Source of the DNA: an uncultured Chloroflexota bacterium
GTDB taxonomy: Bacteria > Chloroflexota > Anaerolineae > Aggregatilineales > Phototrophicaceae
Length of the DNA stretch: 48,553 nucleotides
NCBI GenBank assembly: GCA_937988705.1
Contig: CALKIA010000690.1
Location: forward strand, 1 to 48,553
Reading direction: 5' to 3'
Shown here: one piece after another, positions 1 to 8,656 of the stretch
Position numbering within the stretch: position 1 is the stretch's first letter
Layout: each line of letters opens with the position of its first letter
Translations under genes and position numbers: made by a program
Notes under the pieces: model-generated
Told to the model about the DNA's origin: nothing
The model's input: the letters and a program-made list of their open reading frames with translations, nothing else
The model's database searches: none

Positions 1-60
1 ATCATGCTTCGGCGTGGCGGAACGGGCAAACCCATGCAATGGTTGGGCGATGAATCCTGA
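1..60 (+). CDS. C-terminal end of an unidentified upstream gene (partial)
   Basis: Frame 1 is open from the window edge to a TGA at 58-60 and would encode the last 19 residues of a protein. The next gene starts 18 nt later in the same direction, so the fragment fits an upstream member of the same operon. It is too short to assign, and it could be chance open sequence. Confidence 0.3.
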   Translation: MMLRRGGTGKPMQWLGDES

Positions 61-77
61 GTGAAAACGAGTTCGAT

Positions 78-692
78 GTGAAGATCCTGTGTGTGAGCGA
101 TACGGTCGTTCAGCAGATGGAGAATGCGGCGCATTTACGCCGACGCTACCATGATGTCTCACTGGTATTGAGCTGCGGCGACATGCCCGCCGCCTACCTG
201 GAGTTCATCACGTCGGTGCTGAATGTGCCGCTGTTCTATGTGCGGGGCAACCATGATACCGGGTACGATGAGCGTCCACCGGGAGGCGAAAATTTACACC
301 GCCGCATTGTGAATTATAACGGCATTAGTTTTTTTGGTATTGAAGGCTCTATCAAATACAACAACAGTCCGATTCAATATTCTGAAGGCGAAATGCGGGG
401 TATGGTCATGCAAAGCGCCGTGCCGCTCTTGGCCCGTAAGATGCAAAAAGGACGCGGAATCGATATTTTGGTCACGCACGCCCCGGCGAAAGGTATCCAC
501 GATCTTGATGATCTGCCGCATCACGGGATTAAAGCCTTTTTGCGGTTCATGGACTGGTTCAAGCCGCGCTACATGGTGCATGGTCATGTGCATACGTGGG
601 ATCGGCGGACGACCGTTGTCACGCAATATGGTGAGACGTGTGTGATGAATATCAACCCGGTAACGTTAATTGAAATCGAGTCGGAGCACTAG
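78..692 (+). CDS. Metallophosphoesterase (calcineurin-like fold)
   Basis: A 204-residue protein predicted to be a cytoplasmic dinuclear-metal phosphoesterase. The family metal-binding blocks appear in order: VSD near residue 7, CGD near 33, RGNHD near 56-60, THAP near 133 and HGHVH near 168, so the catalytic core looks complete. The start is GTG at 78; an upstream GTG at 61 in another frame stops at once. The Shine-Dalgarno sequence is poor. The stop is 18 nt before the FAD/iron-sulfur subunit gene, which suggests cotranscription with the molybdenum-hydroxylase cluster. The substrate cannot be read from sequence; phosphodiesters and phosphoproteins are both possible for this superfamily. Family assignment is firm and the link to the cluster is inference. 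Confidence 0.85.
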   Translation: MKILCVSDTVVQQMENAAHLRRRYHDVSLVLSCGDMPAAYLEFITSVLNVPLFYVRGNHDTGYDERPPGGENLHRRIVNYNGISFFGIEGSIKYNNSPIQYSEGEMRGMVMQSAVPLLARKMQKGRGIDILVTHAPAKGIHDLDDLPHHGIKAFLRFMDWFKPRYMVHGHVHTWDRRTTVVTQYGETCVMNINPVTLIEIESEH

Positions 693-710
693 CCCAAGAG
701 GTTTAGGAAC

Positions 711-2144
711 ATGTGGAAGCATTACTACACCGTCACCACCACCGCAGCGGCGCTCGAACTGCTCGCGCAATATCGGGAGCGCAGTCGTGTCGTCGCGGGG
801 GGAACGGACATTCTCATTGAGCTGGAACGCGGTCAGCGCCCACAGGTGGACGTTCTGATTGATATTACGCGGGTTCCCGGCCTGAATGAGATTCAACTAC
901 GCGGTGCTGAAATTCGATTAGGCTGCCTCGTGACGCACAATCAAGTTGTGGCCAGCGATTTGCTGGTGCAGCGCGCTCTGCCGCTGGCGCAAGCCTGTTG
1001 GGAAGTTGGCGCACCACAGATTCGCAATCGCGGCACAGTGGCGGGCAATCTGATCACGGCATCACCGGCCAACGACACGATCACCCCATTGATGGCACTT
1101 GGCGCATCGGTGGTTCTCAGTTCGCTAGAAGGTGAACGCACAATTCCGCTGGCGCAATTCTACACGGGCGTGCGTCGTTCCGTGATGCGCCCCGACGAAC
1201 TGCTGACCGCGATTACGTTCCCGGCGCTGTCTGAGCATGAGCGTGGTACGTTCCTCAAGTTAGGATTACGGCGCGCGCAGGCGATTTCGGTGGTCAACGC
1301 GGCGGTCGTGCTGACCTTCGCCGGGGAGACGGTGACCAACGCAGCGATTACTTTGGGCTGCGTCGCGCCGACGATTTTCCGCGCGGGCATCGCCGAGCAG
1401 GCGCTGGTGGGCAAGCCGCTCACGCTGGACAGCATTCGCGAGGCGGCACGGCTCGCGTCGACCGCTCCGAGCCCGATTGACGACGTGCGCGGGACGGCTG
1501 AATATCGGGTCGAGATGGTGCGGGTGCTCGTGGCGCGTGCGCTCAAGTTGCTGCTGGCCAATACTCAGGCAGCCACTTTCCCGCAGGATCCGGCGCTGCT
1601 GTGGGGTGAACTGCACGGCACGGCGGCTCATGCGCTGGAGCAATCGCTCGATCACACCGATGATCAGCCGATTGTTACGACGGTCAATGGGCAGGCGCTG
1701 AGTGTGCCGACGGGGCAGGGTAAGACTCTGCTGCGCTTCTTGCGTGAAGATGTCGGTTTGACCGGTACAAAGGAAGGCTGTGCGGAAGGGGAGTGCGGCG
1801 CGTGTACTGTGTTCCTTGATGGGGCGGCTGTTATGGCGTGTATGGTGCCTGCTCCCCGCGCGCATGGTGCGGAGATAATTACGGTGGAAGGGTTGCAAAC
1901 CGACGATGATCTGCACCCCATTCAGGAAGCATTTGTCGACCATGGGGCGGTGCAGTGTGGTTATTGCACCCCCGGTTTCCTGATGGCGGGCGCGAAACTG
2001 CTAGAGGAATATCCTGACCCAACACGCGCGCAAATCGAAACGAGCATTACGGGGAATCTGTGCCGGTGCACAGGCTACTACAAAATTCTGGAAGCATTCG
2101 AAGCCGCCGCTCAATTGAAGAGACAAGAGGTGATGCATGAGTAG
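711..2144 (+). CDS. Molybdenum hydroxylase FAD-binding/[2Fe-2S] fusion subunit (xanthine dehydrogenase-like)
   Basis: This 477-residue protein carries electrons from the Mo site to FAD. Residues 1 to about 285 form the CoxM/XdhB-type FAD domain (AGGTD at 29-33, RNRGTVAGN at 105-113). Residues about 320-470 form the CoxS/XdhC-type iron-sulfur domain. All eight cluster Cys are present: C357, C362, C365 and C377 for the plant-ferredoxin-like cluster, and C416, C419, C451 and C453 for the second. The order FAD then Fe-S is the reverse of the eukaryotic enzyme and of FeS-FAD bacterial XdhA. ATG 711 is preceded by an AGGTTTAGGA-type ribosome site. The last 8 nt overlap the next gene. The partner Mo subunit is encoded at 4303-6522. 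Substrate (xanthine, another purine or an aldehyde) is not fixed by this subunit. Confidence 0.93.
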   Translation: MWKHYYTVTTTAAALELLAQYRERSRVVAGGTDILIELERGQRPQVDVLIDITRVPGLNEIQLRGAEIRLGCLVTHNQVVASDLLVQRALPLAQACWEVGAPQIRNRGTVAGNLITASPANDTITPLMALGASVVLSSLEGERTIPLAQFYTGVRRSVMRPDELLTAITFPALSEHERGTFLKLGLRRAQAISVVNAAVVLTFAGETVTNAAITLGCVAPTIFRAGIAEQALVGKPLTLDSIREAARLASTAPSPIDDVRGTAEYRVEMVRVLVARALKLLLANTQAATFPQDPALLWGELHGTAAHALEQSLDHTDDQPIVTTVNGQALSVPTGQGKTLLRFLREDVGLTGTKEGCAEGECGACTVFLDGAAVMACMVPAPRAHGAEIITVEGLQTDDDLHPIQEAFVDHGAVQCGYCTPGFLMAGAKLLEEYPDPTRAQIETSITGNLCRCTGYYKILEAFEAAAQLKRQEVMHE

Positions 2145-2529
2145 TCAAGTTAGGATTGCGGATAAGAAGAACAATCGGCGCATGTGGCCTGTCATGGGCT
2201 TTCTGCTAATTGTCGCCCTGACGGCCATCGCGTATGTCATCGCGCCCGATGTCATTAACTTTATCAAGTCCAATTTTCGAGCCTTCCAAACCTCCTCCAT
2301 GAATCCCACGACGCTGCGCTGGATCTTCACCGGGATTGTCGCCCTGATTCTGTCGCTGGTGGTGGCGATCATCATTGCGGTGGCAGCGCCGAAAAAACCA
2401 ATCAACGTCAAGATGAGCGATTTGGAGCGCGAACGCACAGAAATGCTGACCGCGAAGGCGAAGCGCAAGAAGCAGCAGCGCCGCATCAACCGCGAGTACC
2501 GGGAACATGTCGAAGGGAAGAAGAAATAG
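2137..2529 (+). CDS. Small two-helix membrane protein, unknown function
   Basis: A 130-residue protein with two hydrophobic helices (about residues 19-37 and 63-86) and a strongly basic, probably helical C-terminal tail (about 90-130, rich in Lys, Arg and Glu). I recognise no family. It overlaps the upstream Fe-S/FAD gene by 8 nt, has an AGAGG Shine-Dalgarno inside that gene, and ends 3 nt before the next gene, so it is translationally embedded in the molybdenum-hydroxylase operon. It might anchor or organise the enzyme at the membrane, but that is only suggested by position. Confidence 0.75.
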   Translation: MSSQVRIADKKNNRRMWPVMGFLLIVALTAIAYVIAPDVINFIKSNFRAFQTSSMNPTTLRWIFTGIVALILSLVVAIIIAVAAPKKPINVKMSDLERERTEMLTAKAKRKKQQRRINREYREHVEGKKK

Positions 2530-2532
2530 ATT

Positions 2533-4284
2533 ATGGATCGGACCGTTCCCAAGACAGGCAGCGAAGAGATCGAACTGTACATGCGAACGTATTATTCGCT
2601 GCTCAGATCGAGTCACACGATTCAGATTGAAACGCTCGTCGAAAGCCATTTGACGATGGATTCGTCGCTGCATGTGCTGGCGCGGAGTCCGTACCCGGAT
2701 GTGTCCACCCTCGTTTACAGCAGTATGCGCATGCCGCCCTGCATCATCGACGTGGATGCGGTCGTGCTGGGTCAGTTGGAGAAGCAGTTCATCGAAGCGG
2801 GCTACCCGATCACCGAATGGGAAAAAGTCTATTCGACAGGGCGCCGCCGCCGGACGCATTTCGACGAGCAGCGGCGGACGTTGGCCGTATTTGTCGCCAG
2901 TCGTTCGGATATTGATGACCTGATCCCCATGCTGACTGCATACCAGATCGAATGGAACAAGCTGCACAATCTGCTCCAAGGTGAAATTCCGAAGTTGTTC
3001 CTCGCGCAATACCAGAACCGCCATGATCCACTCACCGATGCAGAAATTGAAATGCTGTCGACTGCTCTCCATGTCGATTCGGCAGATTTGCGCCGTCTGG
3101 AAGTAGCCTGGGGCGGACGGTTCGTGCAAACGCTTGAGCGTATGGCGCAGGGGCGTAAACAATTTGGCGTGCGTTTGCTGGCCGGGTCGCTGGCCGCTTA
3201 CCGCCGCGCGACTGCACATTGGTGGGACGAAGTGGTGGCGCAAGTGGGCAACGCAGTGAATTTGCAGGAGCGCCCAATCTATTTCGTCTCGAGCAATTCG
3301 CACTCGCTGGTCAACCCGCTGACGGGTTTTGCCATCCGCGAAGAGAAAAACATCCTCAAGTATATTCAGTCGCGCGGACATCAAAACCTGCTCGAAGAAT
3401 ATCAGGCCATCCACGCAAATCGCGGGCTGACCCACAAACATAATTTTCTGTACTACGTCCTCAAGAAGTATCTGAGCGATGTGGGCGATCAGCCGCGCAA
3501 TCAAATGGCGGCAGATGAGCGTGAAGTCGGCATCTATCGCGTTCCCAGTCAGCACGGGTTTGACATTGAAACGCAGGTGATTGAACTGAACAAACTGCGC
3601 GCCGATTGGCTTGACCCGCGGGTCAAGGGCGATTTGCCGACTGAGTGGCTGCTGAACAGCGACGCGCTGATTGTAAATATCGACTACCCGCTCGGATTGG
3701 GTGCGTACGAGATTTTGACGCGCTTGTCTGAACAGGTGTCACAGTTGATCGGCGTGTACATCATGGGCAAGGCCGCGACACTCAATGGGCGCATCGGCGA
3801 TGTGATGATTTCGAATGTTGTCCACGACGAGCATTCGCAAAATAGCTATCTCTTCAATAACTGCTTCACCGCGCAGGATATTGCGCCGTTCCTGACCTTC
3901 GGGACGGTGCTGGACAACCAGAAGGCGATCAGCGCGTTGGGGACGTTCCTGCAAAATTCGCGCTACATGAGCGTGTTTTATCAGGAAGGCTACACTGTTA
4001 TTGAAATGGAAGCCGGGCCGTACCTGTCCAGCATCTACGAGGTGGTGCGTCCGAAACGTCACCCGCAGAATGAGATTGTTACGCTGTACGGCGCGCCGTT
4101 TGATATTGGCGTCCTGCATTACGCATCGGATACCCCGTTCACCAAAGGCAAGAACCTGGGGACGAATCTTAGCTATGCGGGCATCGACCCCACTTATGCG
4201 ACTTCCGTCGCCATTCTGCATCGCATCATGAGCAAGGAAGCGGAGCGGATGCGGTCGGTGAAGCCGTTGGTAACGGCAACCTAG
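2533..4284 (+). CDS. Unknown 583-aa protein with nucleoside-phosphorylase-like C-terminal half
   Basis: The N-terminal half (about residues 1-330) is mostly helical with no motif I recognise. The C-terminal half looks like the purine nucleoside phosphorylase/nucleosidase fold. It has a buried strand ending in a Gly-rich turn (DYPLGLGAYE, about 385-394), a GKAATL...GDVMIS segment (about 415-430) resembling the GSAGGL...GDV strand of that superfamily, an EMEAG motif (about 490) matching the EMEA/DMEA ribose-binding motif, and YASDTP (about 535) like the catalytic SD. Proteins of this size and pattern are, as far as I recall, grouped as a DUF (possibly DUF6909); this is not verified. It lies between the two catalytic subunit genes of a xanthine dehydrogenase-like enzyme, which would suit nucleoside or nucleotide cleavage feeding the base to the hydroxylase. 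That role is inference. Confidence 0.8.
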   Translation: MDRTVPKTGSEEIELYMRTYYSLLRSSHTIQIETLVESHLTMDSSLHVLARSPYPDVSTLVYSSMRMPPCIIDVDAVVLGQLEKQFIEAGYPITEWEKVYSTGRRRRTHFDEQRRTLAVFVASRSDIDDLIPMLTAYQIEWNKLHNLLQGEIPKLFLAQYQNRHDPLTDAEIEMLSTALHVDSADLRRLEVAWGGRFVQTLERMAQGRKQFGVRLLAGSLAAYRRATAHWWDEVVAQVGNAVNLQERPIYFVSSNSHSLVNPLTGFAIREEKNILKYIQSRGHQNLLEEYQAIHANRGLTHKHNFLYYVLKKYLSDVGDQPRNQMAADEREVGIYRVPSQHGFDIETQVIELNKLRADWLDPRVKGDLPTEWLLNSDALIVNIDYPLGLGAYEILTRLSEQVSQLIGVYIMGKAATLNGRIGDVMISNVVHDEHSQNSYLFNNCFTAQDIAPFLTFGTVLDNQKAISALGTFLQNSRYMSVFYQEGYTVIEMEAGPYLSSIYEVVRPKRHPQNEIVTLYGAPFDIGVLHYASDTPFTKGKNLGTNLSYAGIDPTYATSVAILHRIMSKEAERMRSVKPLVTAT

Positions 4285-4302
4285 CAAAGGGAAGGAAATG
4301 TC

Positions 4303-6522
4303 ATGGTGGAACAATTACCTGCGGTCGGGCAAAGCATCCGCCGCTTTGATGCACCGAGTAAAGTCACGGGGACGGCGCTGTACCCCGGCGATTTCAATAT
4401 GGATGGTCAGTTGTGGATGAAGATCCGCTTCAGTGACCGCGCACACGCCCGCATCCGGTCGATAGATACGAGCGCCGCGGAAACCCTGCCGGGCGTTGTG
4501 CGGGTCTTCACGGCGAAGGATGTGCCGGTCAACGAATACGGGTTGATGATCAAGGACCAGCCGGTGCTGTGTGGTCCGGGCAGCATTATCGCCGATGCGG
4601 ACATCGTCCGCTGCTACATGGACAATATCGCATTGGTGGTCGCAGAAACGGAAGCGATCGCGGCGGAAGCGGTGAAGCTGATCCACGTCGAATACGAGGA
4701 TTTGCCCGCTGTCTTTGACCCGGAAGCCGCGCTGCTTGACGGCGCGCCGCTGGTGCATGAGGATGTGCCGAATAACATTCAGGCCTATTATCGCATCCGC
4801 AAAGGCGATCTGGCGGCGGGTTGGGCACAGGCCGCTGTGGTCGTCGAAGGTGAGTACAGCACGGGCTATCAGGAACACGCCTATTTGCAGCCGGAAGCCG
4901 GACTCGGCTATCTCGACGAGCAGGGGCGCGTCACGGTGATCGTGGCCGGGCAATGGACGCATGAGGATCTCCAGCTTATCGCCCACGCCCTGAATTTGCC
5001 CGAAGATCAGGTGCGCGTGATCTATCCAGCAATTGGCGGCGCGTTTGGCGGACGTGAGGACATGTCCGTGCAAATTGTGCTGGCATTGGCAGCGTATCAA
5101 CTGCGGCGTCCGGTCAAAATCATCTGGAGCCGGGAAGAGTCGATCAACTATCACCACAAGCGCCACCCGATTACCGTGAAGGCGAAATGGGGCGCGACCG
5201 GTGAAGGTAAGCTGGTGGCGATGGAGGCGCGGATCGTCGGGGATGCGGGGGCGTACAATTACACCTCGAATAAGGTGCTGGCCAATTCGAATCTCATGGC
5301 GACTGGGCCGTATGAGTGTGAGAATGTGCACACAGACACCTATACTGTGCTGACGAATAATATCCCGACGGGTGCGTTCCGCGGCTTTGGTGCGCCGCAA
5401 GCCTGTTTTGCCGCCGAAGGGTTGATGAATCGCCTAGCCGAAGCGCTGAACCTTGATCCGGTGGAAATTCGTTTACGCAATTCTGTGCGCGAGGGCAGCT
5501 TCCTCTCAGTGGGAACGCCGCTGCCGCCGGGCGTGACCATGCCGCAGGTGATCGAACAGGCGGCACTGGAAAGCTACTGGGTGCACGAGAATGGTTGGCG
5601 GCGGCAGACCGTTACGCAGCCGGATAACCCGGCTCTGAAGCGGGGCATCGGCTTCGCGTGCGGGTTTAAGAACGTTGGCTACAGCTTCGGTGCGCCGGAG
5701 CAGAGCTGGGCAACCGTCGAACTGTACGGGGACACGCACATCGAGCAGGCCATTGTGCGGCACGGTGGCGCGGATGTTGGTCAGGGCGCACACACGGTGA
5801 TGGTGCAGATGGCCGCAGATGCGATCGGTGTGCCGATTCAATGTGTGAAATTTATCGGGCATGATACGGCGGAAACGCTGACGTCGGGCAGCGCCTCGGC
5901 ATCGCGCTTGACCTTCATGGCCGGCAATGCGATTCGCGGAGCGGCAGCGGCGGCGTGCGCGGCCTGGGCGCGCGAGGAACGCCCCGCCAAGGCGACTTTC
6001 CAGTATCGTCCGCCGAAAACAACGCCCTATGATCCGCTGACCGGGAAATCTGACCCCAATTTCGCTTACGGCTATGTCGCACAGGCGGTCGAAGTCGAAG
6101 TCGACATTGAGACGGGCTTCGTGCGTGTGGTGCGCATAGTCAGTGCCAATGATGTCGGCAAAGCCGTCAACCCGCAGCAGGTACAGGGGCAAATCGAAGG
6201 CGCGGTCATTCAGGCGTTGGGCTATACCGTTATGGAACATCTCGTCTCAGTAGATGGACGTATCCGTAATCCCTATCTTTCCACGTATCTGATCCCGACG
6301 GTCCTGGATATTCCTATCGAAGTCAAATCGGTGGTGCTGGAATACGCCGATCCGATTGGGCCGTTCGGGGCGCGTGGTATGGCCGAAATGCCGTTTGTCC
6401 CACTGGCGCCAGCGATTGCAGCGGCTGTTCATGATGCTACCGGCGTGTGGATCGACGATCTGCCCCTGATCCCGGATCGCGTGGTGAAGAAGCTGCGGGA
6501 GCAAGGCATTGGCGTTCTTTGA
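4303..6522 (+). CDS. Molybdenum hydroxylase large (molybdopterin-binding) subunit, xanthine dehydrogenase family
   Basis: The 739-residue catalytic subunit hydroxylates purines or related heterocycles at the Mo-pterin centre. Motifs run in family order: GQWTH with the Mo-site Gln (Q217), GGAFGGRED (245-253) for cofactor binding, AFRGFGAPQ (358-366) with the substrate-binding Arg typical of xanthine dehydrogenases, the GADVGQGAHT block (about 490), TSGSASASR (about 525), and GARGMAEMP with the catalytic Glu near 695. The AYRCSFR loop of CO dehydrogenase is absent, so it is not CoxL. ATG 4303 follows an AAGGAAA ribosome site. It lies downstream of the FAD/Fe-S subunit with two unknown genes between, and overlaps yqeB by 14 nt. 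The TGA stop is a true terminator, not a Sec codon, because the protein ends where the family ends. Confidence 0.94.
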   Translation: MVEQLPAVGQSIRRFDAPSKVTGTALYPGDFNMDGQLWMKIRFSDRAHARIRSIDTSAAETLPGVVRVFTAKDVPVNEYGLMIKDQPVLCGPGSIIADADIVRCYMDNIALVVAETEAIAAEAVKLIHVEYEDLPAVFDPEAALLDGAPLVHEDVPNNIQAYYRIRKGDLAAGWAQAAVVVEGEYSTGYQEHAYLQPEAGLGYLDEQGRVTVIVAGQWTHEDLQLIAHALNLPEDQVRVIYPAIGGAFGGREDMSVQIVLALAAYQLRRPVKIIWSREESINYHHKRHPITVKAKWGATGEGKLVAMEARIVGDAGAYNYTSNKVLANSNLMATGPYECENVHTDTYTVLTNNIPTGAFRGFGAPQACFAAEGLMNRLAEALNLDPVEIRLRNSVREGSFLSVGTPLPPGVTMPQVIEQAALESYWVHENGWRRQTVTQPDNPALKRGIGFACGFKNVGYSFGAPEQSWATVELYGDTHIEQAIVRHGGADVGQGAHTVMVQMAADAIGVPIQCVKFIGHDTAETLTSGSASASRLTFMAGNAIRGAAAAACAAWAREERPAKATFQYRPPKTTPYDPLTGKSDPNFAYGYVAQAVEVEVDIETGFVRVVRIVSANDVGKAVNPQQVQGQIEGAVIQALGYTVMEHLVSVDGRIRNPYLSTYLIPTVLDIPIEVKSVVLEYADPIGPFGARGMAEMPFVPLAPAIAAAVHDATGVWIDDLPLIPDRVVKKLREQGIGVL

Positions 6523-7327
6523 GCAGGCTTACATCGTCGTGCGCGGCGGTGGCGATCTGGCGAGCGGCGCGATCTATCGGCTGATACAGGCGGGGTTTCC
6601 CGTTCTGGTGCTGGAACTCGCCGCGCCCTTGCTCGTCCGCCGTACAGTCTGTTTTGGCGACGCGGTTTACAGCGGTACGCGGACAGTCGAAGGCGTGACG
6701 AGCCGCCTAGTCGCCGATCTGGACGTTATACCACTCGTGCTGGCTGCGGGTGAAGTGCCAGTATTGATCGACCCGTTAGGGGCATCAATCCCGACACTGA
6801 AGCCAACGGTTGTGATCGATGCACGGATGGAAAAGCGTAATCTCGATACCACAAGCAAGGCTGCGCCACTGGTGATCGCGTTCGGACCCGGCTTCACCGC
6901 GGGCGAGGACTGCCATGTCGTGATCGAAACTAATCGGGGACACAATCTTGGACGTGTAATGCGCACGGGGCGCGCCGAGCCGGATACGGGTGAGCCGGGT
7001 AGTATCATGAGCAAGACGCATACGCGGGTGCTGCGCGCACCTGTGGATGGGCATATTGAGGCGCGCTATGGCATCGGTGACGTGATTCAAGAGGGACAGA
7101 TCATCGCTGCGGTGAACGGCGTACCGATCACCGCGGCGTTTACCGGGATGCTGCGCGGCCTCATGCATCCTCGGGTTGAGGTACGAGCCGGGATGAAGGT
7201 TGGCGATCTCGATCCGCGGGGTAAAATCGAACACTGCTTCACGCTTTCGGACAAATCGCTGGCGGTGGGCGGCGCGGCGCTCGAAGCGGTTCTGTCCGCT
7301 CCCGCGGTGCGGGCTGTGCTGCGATGA
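6509..7327 (+). CDS. yqeB: YqeB/EF2563-family selenium-dependent molybdenum hydroxylase maturation protein
   Basis: A 272-residue protein whose N-terminus has the family VVRGGGDLASGA Rossmann-like block (about residues 10-21). It continues with the characteristic FGPGFTAGEDCHVVIET and HNLGR segments, and has a biotinyl-like repeat region near 170-230. YqeB was identified by comparative genomics as a marker of selenium-dependent molybdenum hydroxylases, where a labile Se is installed at the Mo site; the biochemical step is not established. The start shown is TTG 6509, which gives a 14-nt overlap with the Mo-subunit gene. GTG 6539 in the same frame would place the protein start at VRGGGD and is an equally good alternative. 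The 3' end overlaps the next gene by 4 nt (ATGA). Confidence 0.88.
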   Translation: MAFFEQAYIVVRGGGDLASGAIYRLIQAGFPVLVLELAAPLLVRRTVCFGDAVYSGTRTVEGVTSRLVADLDVIPLVLAAGEVPVLIDPLGASIPTLKPTVVIDARMEKRNLDTTSKAAPLVIAFGPGFTAGEDCHVVIETNRGHNLGRVMRTGRAEPDTGEPGSIMSKTHTRVLRAPVDGHIEARYGIGDVIQEGQIIAAVNGVPITAAFTGMLRGLMHPRVEVRAGMKVGDLDPRGKIEHCFTLSDKSLAVGGAALEAVLSAPAVRAVLR

Positions 7328-8655
7328 AGCTGCGCGCCGCCTTCCGGATTACGCGCGGCGAGGTGGTCGCGCTGACGGGCGCGGGCGGCAAGACGTCCAC
7401 ACTGATCGCGCTGGCGCACGAACTGGCGGATGAAGGTTGGCGCGTGCTGACAACGACCACCACGCGGATTGCCGAGGACGAACTACGCCTGATGCCGCAA
7501 GCGGTCAAACCGGACGCGGGAGCGATTTCCGCGGCTCTGGAACAGCAGCGCTTTGCGTTCGTATACAGCGGTGTGCGTGGTGGCAAAGCTTATGGCGTGA
7601 ATTCCGTGTCATGGTTGTTGGATTCGGTTGATGCGGATGCGCTGATTATCGAAGCCGATGGCTCGCGGCGGATGCCCTTCAAAGCGCCGTTTCCCCACGA
7701 ACCAGTCATCCCACCAGAAACGTCGCTGGTTGTGCCGGTCGCCTCGCTGACGGCGCTCGGCCAACCGTTAGACGATGATCACGTCTACAACGCACAGGCG
7801 ATGATTGACAAATTTGGTTTTTACCCCGGCACACCGATCAAGTCGCCGTGGATTGCGCAGGTGCTGCGCGACGATGAGCTCGGACTCAAAGGCGTACCGG
7901 ACCGGGCGCGTGTTGTGGCATGGCTCAATGCGACGCCGCCGACCGGCTATCAGCGGGCGCGAGCGCGCCTGATTGCCAGACTTATTCTCAAGTCGCCGCG
8001 CGTTTCGGGTGCGGCGCTTGGTTCAACCAGGAGCAGTGATCCGGTGAGCGAAGTGCAGCGAACAGTTGGGGCGGTGGTCCTGGCGGCGGGGATGTCGCGC
8101 CGTATGGGCGATATGAAGGTCCTGCTGCCGTGGGTGGGTGGACGGACGATTCTCGAACACATTTTGCACCAGCTCGTGCTGGCGCGGGTCGATCCCATCG
8201 TGGTTGTGACAGGGAATCGCGCCGATGATGTCCGCGCTGCTGCCGAACGCGCCGGCGCGATCACGAGCCACAACCGCGACTTTGAAGCGGGGGAGATGCT
8301 ATCTTCGCTCAAAGTGGGGCTGCGGGCGCTGCCGGCGCATGTGGCCGCTGCGCTGGTTGTGCTGGGCGACCAACCGCGGATTGAGCCGCGCGTAGTCGAT
8401 CAGCTGCTCATGGCGTATGCGGAGGGGCAGGGGGAGATCATCGCGCCGAGCTATCAAATGCGGCGCGGACATCCGATCCTGATTGATCGGCGCTACTGGC
8501 AAGAAATTTACGATCTTCCGAAATCTGGAGCGCCGCGAGAGGTCATCAACCGCTATGGTGTGACCCACATCACCGTGGACACCGACAGCGTGCTGCGCGA
8601 CGTCGATACACCGGACGATTACCGCGAGGAGCGCGGCCGAGCCGGGTTAACCTAA
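7324..8655 (+). CDS. mocA: YqeC-MocA fusion: Se-dependent hydroxylase accessory protein plus molybdopterin cytidylyltransferase
   Basis: A 443-residue two-domain protein. Residues 1 to about 225 match YqeC, with a P-loop GAGGKT (19-24), TTTTTRIA near 40 and IIEADGSRRMPFK near 105-117. Residues from about 243 form a MocA-type nucleotidyltransferase (LAAGMSRRMG, then MKVLLP and LGDQPR near 350), which makes the molybdopterin cytosine dinucleotide cofactor used by this hydroxylase family. A short Ser/Arg-rich linker joins them. In the E. coli cluster these are separate genes. ATG 7324 overlaps yqeB by 4 nt. The fusion physically couples two maturation steps for the neighbouring hydroxylase. Each domain assignment is solid; the selenium role of YqeC rests on comparative genomics. 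Confidence 0.9.
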   Translation: MKLRAAFRITRGEVVALTGAGGKTSTLIALAHELADEGWRVLTTTTTRIAEDELRLMPQAVKPDAGAISAALEQQRFAFVYSGVRGGKAYGVNSVSWLLDSVDADALIIEADGSRRMPFKAPFPHEPVIPPETSLVVPVASLTALGQPLDDDHVYNAQAMIDKFGFYPGTPIKSPWIAQVLRDDELGLKGVPDRARVVAWLNATPPTGYQRARARLIARLILKSPRVSGAALGSTRSSDPVSEVQRTVGAVVLAAGMSRRMGDMKVLLPWVGGRTILEHILHQLVLARVDPIVVVTGNRADDVRAAAERAGAITSHNRDFEAGEMLSSLKVGLRALPAHVAAALVVLGDQPRIEPRVVDQLLMAYAEGQGEIIAPSYQMRRGHPILIDRRYWQEIYDLPKSGAPREVINRYGVTHITVDTDSVLRDVDTPDDYREERGRAGLT

Positions 8656-8656
8656 C

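Noticed and set aside
2206..5400. Long open frames antisense to the hydroxylase cluster (449 and 361 codons on the minus strand).
   Set aside because: They lie opposite well-supported genes, are rich in Arg, His and Gln as expected from reverse reading of GC-rich codons, and show no family motifs.
4303..6522. Aerobic CO dehydrogenase large subunit.
   Set aside because: The CoxL-specific AYRCSFR active-site loop is absent, and AFRGFG of xanthine dehydrogenases is present instead.
6509..6540. In-frame TGA of the Mo subunit as a selenocysteine codon.
   Set aside because: The protein is complete before it and yqeB begins in another frame across it. The selenium in this enzyme class is a labile cofactor, not Sec.
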